Below, piece by piece: positions 8,872 through 19,623 of a stretch of DNA of 64,000 nucleotides. Numbering within the stretch: position 1 is the first letter of the stretch; each line of letters starts with the position of its first letter. The notes below the pieces were generated by a model that did no database searches, was not told the DNA's origin, and worked only from the letters and a program-made list of their open reading frames with translations. The position numbers were made by a program, and so were the translations under genes. The stretch spans positions 1-64,000 of the forward strand of contig NZ_LZJZ01000086.1 of the NCBI RefSeq assembly GCF_001667585.1, written 5' to 3'. The DNA comes from Mycobacterium sp. E2733. GTDB lineage: Bacteria > Actinomycetota > Actinomycetes > Mycobacteriales > Mycobacteriaceae.

Positions 8872-9473
8872 CGTTTCTCCATTCCTTTGACAATCGTTGT
8901 CACGTAACGGCTTAACTGCGCAGGATCGTGGGTTCCGGTCGCCAGCAGCGCGAAGAGCCCGGTAAGAAAGAACGTCCCGAGTTCCCTGGCATCCGCCTCG
9001 GGCGAGACTTGCCCTGCGGATTGCGCCCGTCTGATCAGGCCCACCAGAAACTCTGCGATGGGGTGTTGCGCCAGCTCGTCTTCGACGGGACGCGATGACG
9101 AAAAATGCAGACCGAGCATGTCGCGGAAAACGGCTGCGCCCAAACGCCGTTCGGCATCGAGCACGTGCGTGATGAGTTGCGAAAGGATCGACGCCAGATC
9201 GCCCTTGGCGTCGCCAAGTTCACTGATGATGCGCGTCTCCTCGCTGCGCTCCAACTCGCTGAGAACGTGCTCCTTTGTCGGGAAGTGGAAATAGAACGTT
9301 CCGCGGACCACCCCCGCCGCAGCCGCGATGGCACTGACGTCGGCAGCGGCCAACCCGCGCTGCGCAATCTCGGCCAACGCGGCGTCGAACAAGCGCGCCC
9401 GGGTTTCGAGTCGTCGAGCCTCCCGGCCGTTTCGCGCCGTCGTTGCAGCCTCGGCAGGCGCCGGTGACTCCAT
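8868..9473 (-). CDS. TetR-family regulator of the diiron gene
   Basis: A 201-residue TetR regulator. The helix-turn-helix reads ETRARLFDAALAEIAQRGLA then ADVSAIAAAAGVVRGTFYFH, followed by the FPTKEHVL signature. The effector domain is helical with no recognisable ligand class. The ATG at 9473 begins MESPAPAEAATTARNG; a much longer reading upstream is a shadow. It ends with an ATGA overlap into the diiron gene, and a near-perfect 29-bp palindrome lies 21 bases upstream of the start at 9494-9522. Autoregulation and control of the downstream diiron gene are the simplest reading; the divergent peptidase gene at 9609 may share the operator. Confidence 0.85.
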   Translation of the reverse strand: MESPAPAEAATTARNGREARRLETRARLFDAALAEIAQRGLAAADVSAIAAAAGVVRGTFYFHFPTKEHVLSELERSEETRIISELGDAKGDLASILSQLITHVLDAERRLGAAVFRDMLGLHFSSSRPVEDELAQHPIAEFLVGLIRRAQSAGQVSPEADARELGTFFLTGLFALLATGTHDPAQLSRYVTTIVKGMEKR

Positions 9474-9493
9474 GAACGCAAAATAGGCCAATT

Positions 9494-9522
9494 GCTGACG
9501 CCCGTCAATGACGGACGTCAGC
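9494..9522. promoter_or_regulatory. 29-bp palindromic operator, two TGACGNNCGTCA units
   Basis: Two adjacent 12-bp palindromes of the form TGACGNNCGTCA, at 9496-9507 and 9509-9520, are separated by one base and sit inside a larger dyad from GC at 9494 to GC at 9522. Only the central base and one symmetric pair break the 29-bp symmetry. It lies in the divergent gap between the TetR gene (start 9473) and the M42 peptidase gene (start 9609). It is very probably the TetR binding site. Confidence 0.7.
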
Positions 9523-9608
9523 GGAAGGGCGGCGCGTGTGCCGGCGATTGCACACCACCTGACGCGGGTACTGATCCCTCGGACGAGCCGTGAACCCGAA
9601 AGGACCGA

Positions 9609-10757
9609 ATGGCGACGCGCGAGGACAGCGCCACCGATGGCCTGCTGCAAGAACTCCTGTGGGCATACGGGCCTTGCGGTCAGGAGGCCGACGTACGCGC
9701 CGTGTGTGCCCGGGAACTGCAATCCGTCGTCGACGACATGTGGACCGACGACGCCGGCAATCTGATCGGGTACGTCGCCGCCGACCCTCCTCCCGCCGAA
9801 GGCGTGGGGCGCGCGCACCGGCACCGGGTGTCCTCGGCGGCCGAACCCGGCGTCGCGACGCGGATCATGGCGCACATGGACGAACTGTCCATGCTGGTCA
9901 AGCGGGTGGAACCGGACGGCACGCTGCACCTGACCCAACTAGGCACGATGTATCCGGGCAACTTCGGCCTCGGCCCGGTCGCCGTGCTCGGCCAGCACGA
10001 GACGCTCACCGCGGTGCTCACGCTCGGCTCCGAACACACCACACAGGAGAGCCCGCGGATCTGGCAGACCAAGCCCGACCAAGGTGACCACGCGCTGGAT
10101 TGGCATCACGTCTACGTGTTCACCGGCCTGAGCACCGACGAGCTCGAGGTCGCCGGCGTGCGCCCGGGCACCCGGGTGTGCGTCGACCGCAGCAAGCGGA
10201 CGCTGGTCGAGTTCGGCGGCTACCTGGGCTGCTACTTCCTCGACGACCGCGCCGCGGTGACCGCCCTGCTGCGCGCGGCCGCCCAGCTGCGCGAGCGCGG
10301 CCAGCGACCCGTCGACGACCTCTACCTCGTGTTCACCACCAACGAGGAGATCGGCGGGGTGGGCGGCACGTACGCCAGCGGGTCGCTGCCCGGCACCCTG
10401 ACCCTCGCGCTGGAGGTCGGCCCGACCGAGCAGGAGTACGGCACCACGGTCACCGGCGGGCCGATCGTCGGCTACAGCGACGCCTTGTGCGTCTACGACA
10501 AAGACGTCGCCGACCGCCTGATGAGCATCGCCACCGAGCAGGGTCTGTCACCCCAGGCGGCCGCATTGGGCGCCTTCGAATCCGATGCATCGCACTCGAA
10601 GGCCAACGGGCTGACGCCGCGCGCGGGCCTGCTCTGCGTGCCCACGCTGAGCACCCACGGTTACGAGGTCATACCCCGGCGCGCGATCGACGACATGGCG
10701 GCCGTCATCGTCGAGTTCGTCCTGCAGCCCGGCGCTCATGCGCGCGCCGAAGATTAA
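9609..10757 (+). CDS. M42-family metallo-aminopeptidase
   Basis: A 382-residue cytosolic peptidase of the M42 family (glutamyl aminopeptidase / deblocking aminopeptidase type) with two metal ions in the active site. The metal and catalytic residues are readable: AHMDE (His and Asp), FLDDRAA (bridging Asp), TTNEEIGGVG (catalytic and metal Glu), LALEVGPT and the late STHGYEV histidine. Start ATG at 9609 has an agga-type site a few bases upstream. It is divergent from the TetR gene and alone on its strand. Some M42 members form large tetrahedral complexes; this cannot be judged here. Substrate unknown. Confidence 0.85.
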   Translation: MATREDSATDGLLQELLWAYGPCGQEADVRAVCARELQSVVDDMWTDDAGNLIGYVAADPPPAEGVGRAHRHRVSSAAEPGVATRIMAHMDELSMLVKRVEPDGTLHLTQLGTMYPGNFGLGPVAVLGQHETLTAVLTLGSEHTTQESPRIWQTKPDQGDHALDWHHVYVFTGLSTDELEVAGVRPGTRVCVDRSKRTLVEFGGYLGCYFLDDRAAVTALLRAAAQLRERGQRPVDDLYLVFTTNEEIGGVGGTYASGSLPGTLTLALEVGPTEQEYGTTVTGGPIVGYSDALCVYDKDVADRLMSIATEQGLSPQAAALGAFESDASHSKANGLTPRAGLLCVPTLSTHGYEVIPRRAIDDMAAVIVEFVLQPGAHARAED

Positions 10758-10842
10758 TACCGCCCCAAAATTTGCCTGAACATTGCTTAAGAGGCGCGTG
10801 GCGGCGCCCGGCGCGCCGGAATACCCGTCCTACGGTCGACGG

Positions 10843-11106
10843 ATGAACGTTGACTACTACCTGCAGAAGGTGCCGGTTGAGTCCGTGCGGCCGGGGTTTT
10901 CGCTCGCCATCGAGCAGGGCGGTGACTATCGCCTGTTCCGGGTCGAATGCACGCAGATGACGCAGCGCAGCGGTCAGCCGGTGATGTTCACCCTGACATC
11001 GGAACCCAGCTCAGGGCTGTTCGAAGGCGGCGATCCCTGGGTGCTGGAGTGTGCGGCGGGCACGCCCGTCGTCCGGGTCCTCGGCGTGTGCAAGGTGGCC
11101 TCCTAG
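10843..11106 (+). CDS. Small protein of unknown function
   Basis: An 87-residue protein from the ATG at 10843, beginning MNVDYYLQKVPVESVRPGFS. It has no signal peptide, membrane segment or metal motif; the alternation of charged and hydrophobic residues (DYRLFRVECTQMTQ, then VMFTLTSEP) suggests a mostly beta fold. A longer reading from 10783 starts in an unlikely stretch. It converges on the methyltransferase gene, sharing four bases at the stops. I do not recognise the family. Coding is supported by GC-rich third positions and a clean stop. Confidence 0.5.
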   Translation: MNVDYYLQKVPVESVRPGFSLAIEQGGDYRLFRVECTQMTQRSGQPVMFTLTSEPSSGLFEGGDPWVLECAAGTPVVRVLGVCKVAS

Positions 11107-11843
11107 CGCGGCTTTGCGGCGGCGACGAACTGCAGCGCCCGCTGCGTCTGTTGCTCGACGTCGACCAGCCCGGCCGAGGAGAACACGTCGACGAAGGCGT
11201 GCCGGTCGAACATGGTGAGCCCGATGACACGGGCGCCGGCGGTCATCGCATGCCGGACCGGCGGCAGGTCGGGGACGTAGCTGGTGAGGACCGCGATGCG
11301 GCCCCCGGGCTTGAGCACCCGCACCATTTCGTGTGCCACGCGGAACGGCTCGGGCATCAGGTACAGCGCGCCGAAGCAGCAGACCGCGTCGAACGTCGCG
11401 TCGGCGAACGGCAGCGTGCGGGCATCGCCGCGGACATAGCAGGTGCGCGGCGCGCTGTTGTCCAGAACGGCGCGCGTCAGCATCGGCTCGGAGATGTCGA
11501 AACCGACGGCCAGGCCGCCGTCCGGTAGCTGTCCTGCCAGCGACCCAGTGAAATTGCCTGGGCCGCAGGCGACGTCGAGTAACCGGCCCGCGGTGGACAG
11601 CCGCAGCGCCGACGCCGCGCGCCGCTGCTCGGCTCCGGTGGTGACGCCGCTGGCCGCATAGAACGCGGCCGGGCGCCACAGCCGCTCATAGACCGTCGCG
11701 ACGAGGGGGCTGTTCATGGCGCGCTGCGCGAACGTCGGCGCCGGCGAACTCGTCGATTCGCCCAATACGTCGAGGAAGCCGTGCCGCGACACCGCGGCCT
11801 CGGTAAGGAGAGCGCGGGTCAATTCGACTGCATCCTGGCTCAT
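11103..11843 (-). CDS. Class I SAM-dependent methyltransferase
   Basis: A protein of about 246 residues with a Methyltransf_11-type SAM-binding fold. Motif I is RLLDVACGPGNFTGSL, followed by the acidic FDISEPML, the motif around RGDARTLPF, and CCFGALYLMPEP. The N-terminal 80 residues resemble those found before small-molecule or lipid methyltransferase domains in mycobacteria (YERLWRPAAFYAASG). I chose ATG 11843 (MSQDAVELT) over ATG 11879. It is divergent from hddA with about 200 bases between. The acceptor is unknown; a quinone, lipid or sugar is possible. Confidence 0.75.
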   Translation of the reverse strand: MSQDAVELTRALLTEAAVSRHGFLDVLGESTSSPAPTFAQRAMNSPLVATVYERLWRPAAFYAASGVTTGAEQRRAASALRLSTAGRLLDVACGPGNFTGSLAGQLPDGGLAVGFDISEPMLTRAVLDNSAPRTCYVRGDARTLPFADATFDAVCCFGALYLMPEPFRVAHEMVRVLKPGGRIAVLTSYVPDLPPVRHAMTAGARVIGLTMFDRHAFVDVFSSAGLVDVEQQTQRALQFVAAAKPR

Positions 11844-11918
11844 TTCATCGCTTTCGTGAAGGATTGGACGGGTCCGCATAATCCGCAGGTGAAACCCGAT
11901 TTTTCTGCCGGTCCGACT

Positions 11919-11926
11919 GTTACGCT
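11919..11926 (+). promoter_or_regulatory. Putative promoter -10 of the heptose operon
   Basis: A TGTTACGCT sequence, an extended -10 of the TACGCT type common in mycobacteria, lies about 125 bases upstream of hddA. No clear -35 was seen. It is the best promoter candidate in the divergent gap 11844-12051. Confidence 0.3.
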
Positions 11927-12051
11927 AGGGCTCTTCTCGAGAGGCGATGCAGTGGGGCCTCGCGCAGGCAATGGATGGGGTTGAGACGTGGCGCACCTTT
12001 CGCTGACGATCGCGGGACGCGCGTCGGCCGGCTGAGCGGATTACGTCGACA

Positions 12052-13077
12052 GTGAATTCCCTGCCCCGGCCCCGAATCCGCGCGCGTGCGCCGCTGCGGA
12101 TTTCCTTCGCGGGGGGCGGCACCGACGTACCGCCGTTCCCGACCACCGAAGGCGGCTGCGTTCTCTCTGCGACCATCGACCGGTACGCGCAGGGATCGCT
12201 GTCGCCGCGCACCGATCGCCGGGTCACGATCGAGTCGGTGGACTTCAAGACCACCCACGAAATGACGCTCGACAGCGAGATCCTCTACGACGGCAGCCTG
12301 GATCTGATCAAGGCCGCCGTGCGCAGGTTCGGCAAGGAGGGCACGGACGGCTACGACCTGGTGCTGCGTTCGAGCGCGCCGCCGGGCTCGGGGCTGGGCT
12401 CGTCGTCGACGATGATGGTCGCGCTCACCGGCCTGCTCGCCGAGCACTACGGCGTGCCGATGGGCGAATATGAAACCGCGCAGCTGGCCTGCGCCATCGA
12501 GCGTGAGGACCTTGGGATCACGGGTGGCATGCAGGACTTGTACGCCGCGACGTTCGGCGGATTCAACTTCATCGAGTTCACCGACCGCGTGATCGTCAAC
12601 CCGCTGCGCATCCGCGAGGAGACCGCGTTCGAGCTCGAACTGAGCCTGCTGCTGTGCTTTACGGGAATCACGCGGGACTCCGCCCGGGTCATCGAGGACC
12701 AGACCCGGCGCGCCACCACCGGCGCGGACGACACCCTGGCCGGGCTCCGGGCGCAGAAGGAGCTGGCGGTTGCCATGAAGGCCGCCCTGCTCACGAACAA
12801 GCTGAACGATTTCGGCGCCCTGCTGGGCGAGGCCTGGACCCAGAAGAAGCGCATGTCCCCGTACATCACCAACGAGCGCATCGACGAGCTCTACGACCTG
12901 GCACTGCGCAATGGCGCACTCGGCGGCAAGATCACCGGCGCGGGTGGTGGCGGTTACATCTTGCTGTTCTGCGACTTCGCGAAGAAGCACCGCCTCATCG
13001 AGAGCCTCGAGTCGGCCGGAGCCACCATCACCGAATTCGCTTTCGAGAGCAAGGGATTGACTACATGGCAGGCATGA
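12052..13077 (+). CDS. hddA: D-glycero-D-manno-heptose 7-phosphate kinase
   Basis: A 341-residue GHMP-family kinase. The ATP loop is PPGSGLGSSSTMMVAL, the first substrate segment is RAPLRISFAGGGTDVPPF, and motif 3 is GKITGAGGGGYILLF. This arrangement and the two genes after it (gmhA, gmhB) identify HddA, which phosphorylates heptose 7-phosphate at C1 on the way to GDP-D-glycero-alpha-D-manno-heptose. The start is GTG 12052. The 3' end overlaps gmhA, so the genes are co-translated. M. tuberculosis has homologues at Rv0113-Rv0115, but this copy is elsewhere relative to the arcA region. The nucleotidyltransferase HddC is not in the window. Confidence 0.88.
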   Translation: MNSLPRPRIRARAPLRISFAGGGTDVPPFPTTEGGCVLSATIDRYAQGSLSPRTDRRVTIESVDFKTTHEMTLDSEILYDGSLDLIKAAVRRFGKEGTDGYDLVLRSSAPPGSGLGSSSTMMVALTGLLAEHYGVPMGEYETAQLACAIEREDLGITGGMQDLYAATFGGFNFIEFTDRVIVNPLRIREETAFELELSLLLCFTGITRDSARVIEDQTRRATTGADDTLAGLRAQKELAVAMKAALLTNKLNDFGALLGEAWTQKKRMSPYITNERIDELYDLALRNGALGGKITGAGGGGYILLFCDFAKKHRLIESLESAGATITEFAFESKGLTTWQA

Positions 13078-13682
13078 GCCGCTCGGATGTCGTCACGCCA
13101 AGCGCCGAGCTGGTCCGGGAGCGATTGGCCGACACCATCGCGGTCAAGCAGCAGATGCTGTCGGGCGCCATCGCCGAGCAGACCGTCGAGATCGCAAGGC
13201 TGATGATCGAGTCGCTGCGCGCCGGGGGAAAGGTGATCTTCTTCGGCAACGGCGGGTCCGCGCAAGACGCGGGGCATCTGGCCGCAGAGTTGATGGGGCG
13301 CTTCGCTTTTGACCGCCCGGGTCTCGCCGCGTTCAGCCTGCCGGACGCCACCGCGGCGATGACGGCGATCGGCAACGACTATTCGTATGACGAGGTGTTC
13401 GCCCGTCAGGTGCTCGCCGCCGGCCGCGCCGGCGATGTCGTGGTCGGCCTCACCACGTCGGGCAACTCACCCAATGTCGTCCGCGCGCTCGAGGCGGCCG
13501 CCGGCGCCGGGATGACGACGGTGGCGCTCACCGGTGCGAGCGGGGGAAAGGTGGCCGCTGTCGCCGGGTTCTGCATCCGGGTACCGAGCGACAACACCGG
13601 ACGGGTCCAAGAGGCCTGCCTGCACCTGGGCCACTCGATCTGCGAGATGGTCGAAGCGGCGCTGTTTCCCCGGCCCTGCTGA
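13065..13682 (+). CDS. gmhA: Sedoheptulose 7-phosphate isomerase
   Basis: A 205-residue SIS-domain isomerase that converts sedoheptulose 7-phosphate into D-glycero-D-manno-heptose 7-phosphate, the first step of the heptose branch. The GmhA signature FFGNGGSAQDAGHLAAELMG is intact, as are GLTTSGNSPNVVRAL (phosphate-binding serines) and the C-terminal QEACLHLGHSICEMVE helix with the catalytic His. I chose ATG 13065 because aaggga lies nine bases upstream; ATG 13074 is in frame and would give a clean four-base overlap with hddA. Order hddA-gmhA-gmhB gives a single operon. Confidence 0.9.
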   Translation: MAGMSRSDVVTPSAELVRERLADTIAVKQQMLSGAIAEQTVEIARLMIESLRAGGKVIFFGNGGSAQDAGHLAAELMGRFAFDRPGLAAFSLPDATAAMTAIGNDYSYDEVFARQVLAAGRAGDVVVGLTTSGNSPNVVRALEAAAGAGMTTVALTGASGGKVAAVAGFCIRVPSDNTGRVQEACLHLGHSICEMVEAALFPRPC

Positions 13683-13696
13683 GACTGTCGCGACCG

Positions 13697-14237
13697 ATGC
13701 CCGATCTGCCGACATTGAGCACCGTCTTCCTGGATCGGGACGGGACCATCAACGCCAAGGCCGCCGACGGCGAGTACATCCGGTCGCCCGACGAGCTGGT
13801 GCTGTTGCCGGGCGCCGCCCGGGCGGTGGCCGCCTTGAACGCGGCCGGCCTGCGCACCGTCCTGGTGACCAATCAGCGTTGGCTGTCCGAGCCGGCCGCG
13901 GACGCGGCGCGTTTCGCCGCCGTTCATGACCGCCTGGAACAACTGCTGGCGCACGAAGGCGCCCACCTGGATGCCGTGTACCACTGCCCGCACGCGGCGG
14001 CCAGCTGCGATTGCCGCAAGCCCGGCGCGGGCATGTTGGTGCGCGCGGCGCAAGAGCATGGTTTCGCCCTGGCGGAGTCGGTGATGATCGGCGACAGCGA
14101 GACCGATGTGGAAGCGGGCCGAGCGGCCGGGACGGCGACGGTCCTGCTGCGCCCCGGTGACGGCGAGGCGACAAGCGCCGACGTCGTGGCCGACGACCTC
14201 GCGGCCGCCGTGCGACTCATCTTGCGCGCCAGGGAAT

Positions 14238-14251
<14 letters not shown>
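13697..14251 (+). CDS. gmhB: Heptose 1,7-bisphosphate phosphatase
   Basis: A 184-residue HAD-superfamily phosphatase. The nucleophile motif is FLDRDGTIN, motif II is LVTNQ, and the lysine and acidic motifs follow as CRKPGAGM and IGDSETDVEAG. The zinc loop characteristic of GmhB is visible as CPHAAASCDC. It removes the C7 phosphate after HddA has made the 1,7-bisphosphate. It begins 14 bases after gmhA and its 3' end overlaps the convergent glycosyltransferase gene by 14 bases. Confidence 0.88.
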
Positions 14252-16252
<2,001 letters not shown>

Positions 16253-16278
16253 GCCCGCTCGTTGTGCTACCAACGGGC

Positions 16279-16971
16279 ATGCGGCCGTTCCGGTTTGGCC
16301 CGGTGATAATTTCCGCGATCGCGTTGCTGGTGGCGGCGTGCGCTCAGGCGCCGGCTCCCGCGCCGTCGCGGGCGCCCGCCCAGGCGCCGCCGCCGACGGC
16401 CGTCAACCCCGCCAACATCAAGCGGGTGGTTCGCGACCTGCCGCCGGGCTACGAAGCGACCACGGGAATCCCCAGCGGCGCTTCCCCCGCAGTGATCTGG
16501 AGCCTGGGGCCCGACGCGTCGGATGGCAAGGCGAGGCCGCCGCAGTGCGCGACGCTGGCCGACCCCGGGAACGGGCGCGATCAGTCGGCGCAGGGCGTGT
16601 CCGGTTCCGGCAGCGGGGGCATCGTCGACGCGGTGGTGGTGGCATTGCCCGGGTCGGTTGACCTGCCCGGCGACGTCGTCGCCGCATGTGGCCAGTGGAC
16701 CATGACCGCCGGGCGTACCACGGCAAGCGTGCACCTCACCGACGCCCCGCATATCGATGGCGCCCAAACCGTCGGGATGGTGGCCGACGTCAGGTCGACC
16801 GTCGAATCGGGCACCGAAATCGATTCGCGCACATACACCTTCACCGCCTATCTGGGCAACTTTTACGCGTTCACCACGTTGACCACCGACCCGGGCTCGG
16901 TGGTGCCCGCGCTGCCGCCGCGATTCGCGGCCGATCTGCTCGTCAAAACGGTGTCCACGTTGCGCAGCTGA
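16279..16971 (+). CDS. DUF5642 lipoprotein, copy 1
   Basis: A 230-residue secreted lipoprotein, colinear by position with M. tuberculosis Rv0999. The signal peptide is IISAIALLVAAC with lipobox VAAC, then a Pro/Ala-rich linker (APAPAPSRAPAQAPPP) and a conserved domain that begins NIKRVVRDLPPGYEA and ends FAADLLVKTVSTLRS. It resembles the next gene in its C-terminal half (DAPHIDGAQTVG against [12 protein letters not shown]), so the two are tandem paralogues. Four cysteines remain after the lipobox (QCAT and AACGQ regions), possibly disulphide-bonded. Function unknown. Confidence 0.75.
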   Translation: MRPFRFGPVIISAIALLVAACAQAPAPAPSRAPAQAPPPTAVNPANIKRVVRDLPPGYEATTGIPSGASPAVIWSLGPDASDGKARPPQCATLADPGNGRDQSAQGVSGSGSGGIVDAVVVALPGSVDLPGDVVAACGQWTMTAGRTTASVHLTDAPHIDGAQTVGMVADVRSTVESGTEIDSRTYTFTAYLGNFYAFTTLTTDPGSVVPALPPRFAADLLVKTVSTLRS

Positions 16972-16999
16972 TGCATCGGCCTTGGGTAGATTGGCCACG

Positions 17000-17653
17000 A
17001 TGTTCAAGGTGGCGTTCACAGTCGCGGCGGTGGGTGTGCTCGCCGGCTGCTCGTCAGGGGGGGCGACCTCGGCCAAGGTCGACATCAAGAGGGTCTCCGA
17101 GGTGAAGTCGAGCTTCGGGCCCGACTTCAAGGTCACCGACATCGGTGAACGGGGAATCGATCCCAAGGTGCTGTCCGGCCGCAAGCTCCCCGACGGCCTG
17201 ACGTTCGACCCCGCCAATTGCGCGAAAGCGGTGGCGGGGCCGGAAATGCCGCCGGACCTGCAGGGCAACATGGCCGCGATTTCCGCCGAGGGTAAGGGCA
17301 ACCGGTTCGTGGTCATCGCCGTGGAAACATCAAAAGCCTTGCCCCTCAACGATCCCGGTAAGGACTGCGCCAAGGTGGCGTTCTCCGGTCCGCAACTGCG
17401 GGGCGGCATCGAGGTGGTCGACGCGCCGCAGATCGATGGGACCCACACGCTGGGGGTGCACCGCGTCCTGCAGGCGCTGGTCGCGGCCGGCCCCCGCACC
17501 GGCGAGCTATACGACTACTCCGCCCAATTCGGCGATTACCAGGTGATAGTCACCGCCAATCCGTTGGTGATTCCCGGGCAGCCGGTCGCCCCGGTCGACA
17601 CGCAACGCGCCCGCGACCTGCTCGTCAACGCGGTGAAGGCGGTCCGTAGCTAG
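17000..17653 (+). CDS. DUF5642 lipoprotein, copy 2
   Basis: A 217-residue lipoprotein from ATG 17000. The signal peptide [14 protein letters not shown] has an excellent LAGC lipobox. The mature part contains [20 protein letters not shown], a central FDPANCAKA and a [16 protein letters not shown] stretch also seen in the gene before. The gap to copy 1 is 28 bases, so they are likely one operon. It converges on the AlkB-like gene with 11 bases between stops. A gene duplication within this lineage is the natural reading. Function unknown. Confidence 0.75.
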   Translation: MFKVAFTVAAVGVLAGCSSGGATSAKVDIKRVSEVKSSFGPDFKVTDIGERGIDPKVLSGRKLPDGLTFDPANCAKAVAGPEMPPDLQGNMAAISAEGKGNRFVVIAVETSKALPLNDPGKDCAKVAFSGPQLRGGIEVVDAPQIDGTHTLGVHRVLQALVAAGPRTGELYDYSAQFGDYQVIVTANPLVIPGQPVAPVDTQRARDLLVNAVKAVRS

Positions 17654-17664
17654 CGCGATTGGAC

Positions 17665-18264
17665 CTAGCGGACGCCGCGGGGTCGGAACTGGATGCTGAT
17701 GCGCGGGCCCACCGGGGCCGACGTCTTGGGCACGGCGTGCTCCCAGGTGCGCTGGCACGATCCGCCCATCACCAGAAGATCGCCGTGCGCCTGCGGCAGC
17801 CGCAACGACGGGCCCCTAGAAGGACGGGCGCGCCGCCGCATGGCGAAGGTGCGGGTGGCGCCGAGGCTGATGATCGCCACCATGGTGTCCTCGGAACTGC
17901 TGCGGCCGATGGTGTCGCCGTGCCAGGCGACGCTGTCGGAGCCGTCGCGGTAGCAGCACAAACCCACCGTGGTGAACGGCTCGCCGAGCTCGCCCGCGTA
18001 GATGTCGTTGAGCCGGCGCCGCAGCCGGGCCAGCAGCGGGTGGGGTGGGTCGTCGACGGTGAGGTCGTGAAAGCTCACCAGCCGCGGCACGTCGACCACC
18101 CGGTCGTACATGTGGCGGCGTTCCTCCCGCCACGGCACGGCCGCCCGCAGGCCTTCGAGGAGCTCGTCGGCGTCGGTGAGCCAGCCCGCGCGGATCTCGA
18201 TAAAGGCGCCGTCACCGAGTTCTCTGCGCTCGGTGTGCTGGAACAGGGAGCCTTGTACCGCCAT
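17665..18264 (-). CDS. AlkB-like 2-oxoglutarate/Fe(II) dioxygenase
   Basis: About 199 residues, colinear with M. tuberculosis Rv1000c. The AlkB fold is shown by [20 protein letters not shown], then the iron motif WHGDTIG (His-x-Asp) and the distal ligand region TWEHAVPK with RISIQFRP carrying the 2-oxoglutarate arginine. Members repair alkylated DNA or RNA bases. ATG 18264 has a gtggag site just upstream; ATG 18291 would add nine residues. It is divergent from arcA, with 75 bases between starts. All metal ligands are present, so it should be active. Confidence 0.82.
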   Translation of the reverse strand: MAVQGSLFQHTERRELGDGAFIEIRAGWLTDADELLEGLRAAVPWREERRHMYDRVVDVPRLVSFHDLTVDDPPHPLLARLRRRLNDIYAGELGEPFTTVGLCCYRDGSDSVAWHGDTIGRSSSEDTMVAIISLGATRTFAMRRRARPSRGPSLRLPQAHGDLLVMGGSCQRTWEHAVPKTSAPVGPRISIQFRPRGVR

Positions 18265-18339
18265 CTCCACGAGGGCAAGTCTATCGCACATCCGTTCGAT
18301 GAAAGGTGGACCGGCGGAACGAGCGGCTACGGTTTCACT

Positions 18340-19551
18340 GTGGGTGTGGTTGAGCTGGGCACTGATTCCGAGGTGGGCACGCTGCGGGTCGCCATCCTGC
18401 ACCGCCCCGGTGGCGAGCTGCGGCGGCTCAACCCGCGCAACATGGACCAGTTGCTCTTCGACGGATTGCCCTGGGTCGCCCGCGCGCAGGACGAACACGA
18501 CCAGTTCGCCGAGCTGCTGCGGTCCCGCGGCGTGCAGGTGCTGCTGTTGTCGGACCTGTTGGCCGAGGCGCTGACGCACAGCGGGGCGGCGCGGATGCAG
18601 GGGGTCGCCGCGGCCGTCGACGCGCGCCGGCTCGGAGTGCCGCTGGCGCAAGCGCTTTCGGGCTATCTGCGGGGACTGGACGCGGGCAGGCTGGCCCAGG
18701 TGCTGATGGCCGGCATGACGTTCAACGAATTGCCGTCGGACATCCGTACCGACGTGTCGTTGGTGCTCCGCATGCACCACGGGGCCGACTTCGTCATCGA
18801 GCCACTGCCCAACCTGGTGTTCACCCGCGACTCGTCGATATGGATCGGCCCGCGGGTGGTCATCCCCACGCTGGCGCTGCGCGCCCGGGTGCGCGAAGCG
18901 TCGTTGACCGACCTGATCTACGCCCATCACCCGCGGTTCACCGGGGTGCGACGCGCCTACGAGTCGCGCACCGCCCCGGTCGAGGGCGGTGACGTGCTGC
19001 TGCTCGCCCCCGGGGTGGTCGCGGTCGGCGTGGGCGAGCGCACCACCCCCGCGGGCGCCGAAGCGTTGGCCCGCAGCCTCTTTGACGATGACCTCGCGCA
19101 CAAGGTGCTCGCCGTGCCGATCGCCCAGCGGCGCGCGCAGATGCACTTGGACACGGTGTGCACGATGGTCGACACCGACACCGTGGTGATGTACGCCAAC
19201 GTCGTCGACACGCTTTCGGCATTCACCATCGAGCGCACGCCAGAGGGCGTCGCCATCAGCGACGAAGCGCCGTTTCTGGAGGCCGCCGCCAAGGCGATGG
19301 AGATTGACCAGCTGCGCGTCATCGACACCGGGCTGGACCCCGTCATCGCCGAACGCGAGCAGTGGGACGACGGCAACAACACGCTGGCGCTGGCGCCCGG
19401 CGTGGTCGTCGCCTACGAGCGCAACGCGCAGACCAACGCCCGCCTGCAGGACGCGGGCATCGAGGTGCTCACCATCGCGGGCTCCGAGTTGGGCACCGGC
19501 CGCGGCGGGCCGCGCTGCATGTCCTGTCCCGTCGCGCGCGACCCGCTCTAA
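18340..19551 (+). CDS. arcA: Arginine deiminase
   Basis: A 403-residue arginine deiminase (arginine to citrulline and ammonia), colinear with Rv1001 of M. tuberculosis and of practically the same length. Signatures are [23 protein letters not shown] (Asp of the guanidinium site), [28 protein letters not shown] (catalytic His) and the C-terminal [12 protein letters not shown] with the nucleophile Cys396. Start GTG 18340 reproduces the family N-terminus MGVVELG. No arcB or arcC is nearby, so the complete energy-yielding pathway is not encoded locally. Confidence 0.92.
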   Translation: MGVVELGTDSEVGTLRVAILHRPGGELRRLNPRNMDQLLFDGLPWVARAQDEHDQFAELLRSRGVQVLLLSDLLAEALTHSGAARMQGVAAAVDARRLGVPLAQALSGYLRGLDAGRLAQVLMAGMTFNELPSDIRTDVSLVLRMHHGADFVIEPLPNLVFTRDSSIWIGPRVVIPTLALRARVREASLTDLIYAHHPRFTGVRRAYESRTAPVEGGDVLLLAPGVVAVGVGERTTPAGAEALARSLFDDDLAHKVLAVPIAQRRAQMHLDTVCTMVDTDTVVMYANVVDTLSAFTIERTPEGVAISDEAPFLEAAAKAMEIDQLRVIDTGLDPVIAEREQWDDGNNTLALAPGVVVAYERNAQTNARLQDAGIEVLTIAGSELGTGRGGPRCMSCPVARDPL

Positions 19552-19558
19552 CGGGCGC

Positions 19559-19616
19559 CGAGATTGCCGCCATGATTGTGGACAACGCGGATATCACAGC
19601 CATAGCGGCAATCTCG
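19559..19616. terminator. Long hairpin between convergent arcA and pmt
   Basis: An inverted repeat fills almost the whole 72-base gap between the two convergent stop codons. The outer 12 bases (CGAGATTGCCGC at 19559-19570 and its exact complement at 19605-19616) pair perfectly, and with three mismatches the stem extends to 22 pairs around a 14-base loop. It has no T-tract, so it may act as a bidirectional terminator or be a dispersed intergenic palindrome. Confidence 0.65.
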
Positions 19617-19623
19617 ACGCAAC

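Noticed and set aside
10793..10818. GC-rich inverted repeat between the M42 peptidase and the small gene
   Set aside because: Short arms in very GC-rich DNA, no T-run; expected by chance.
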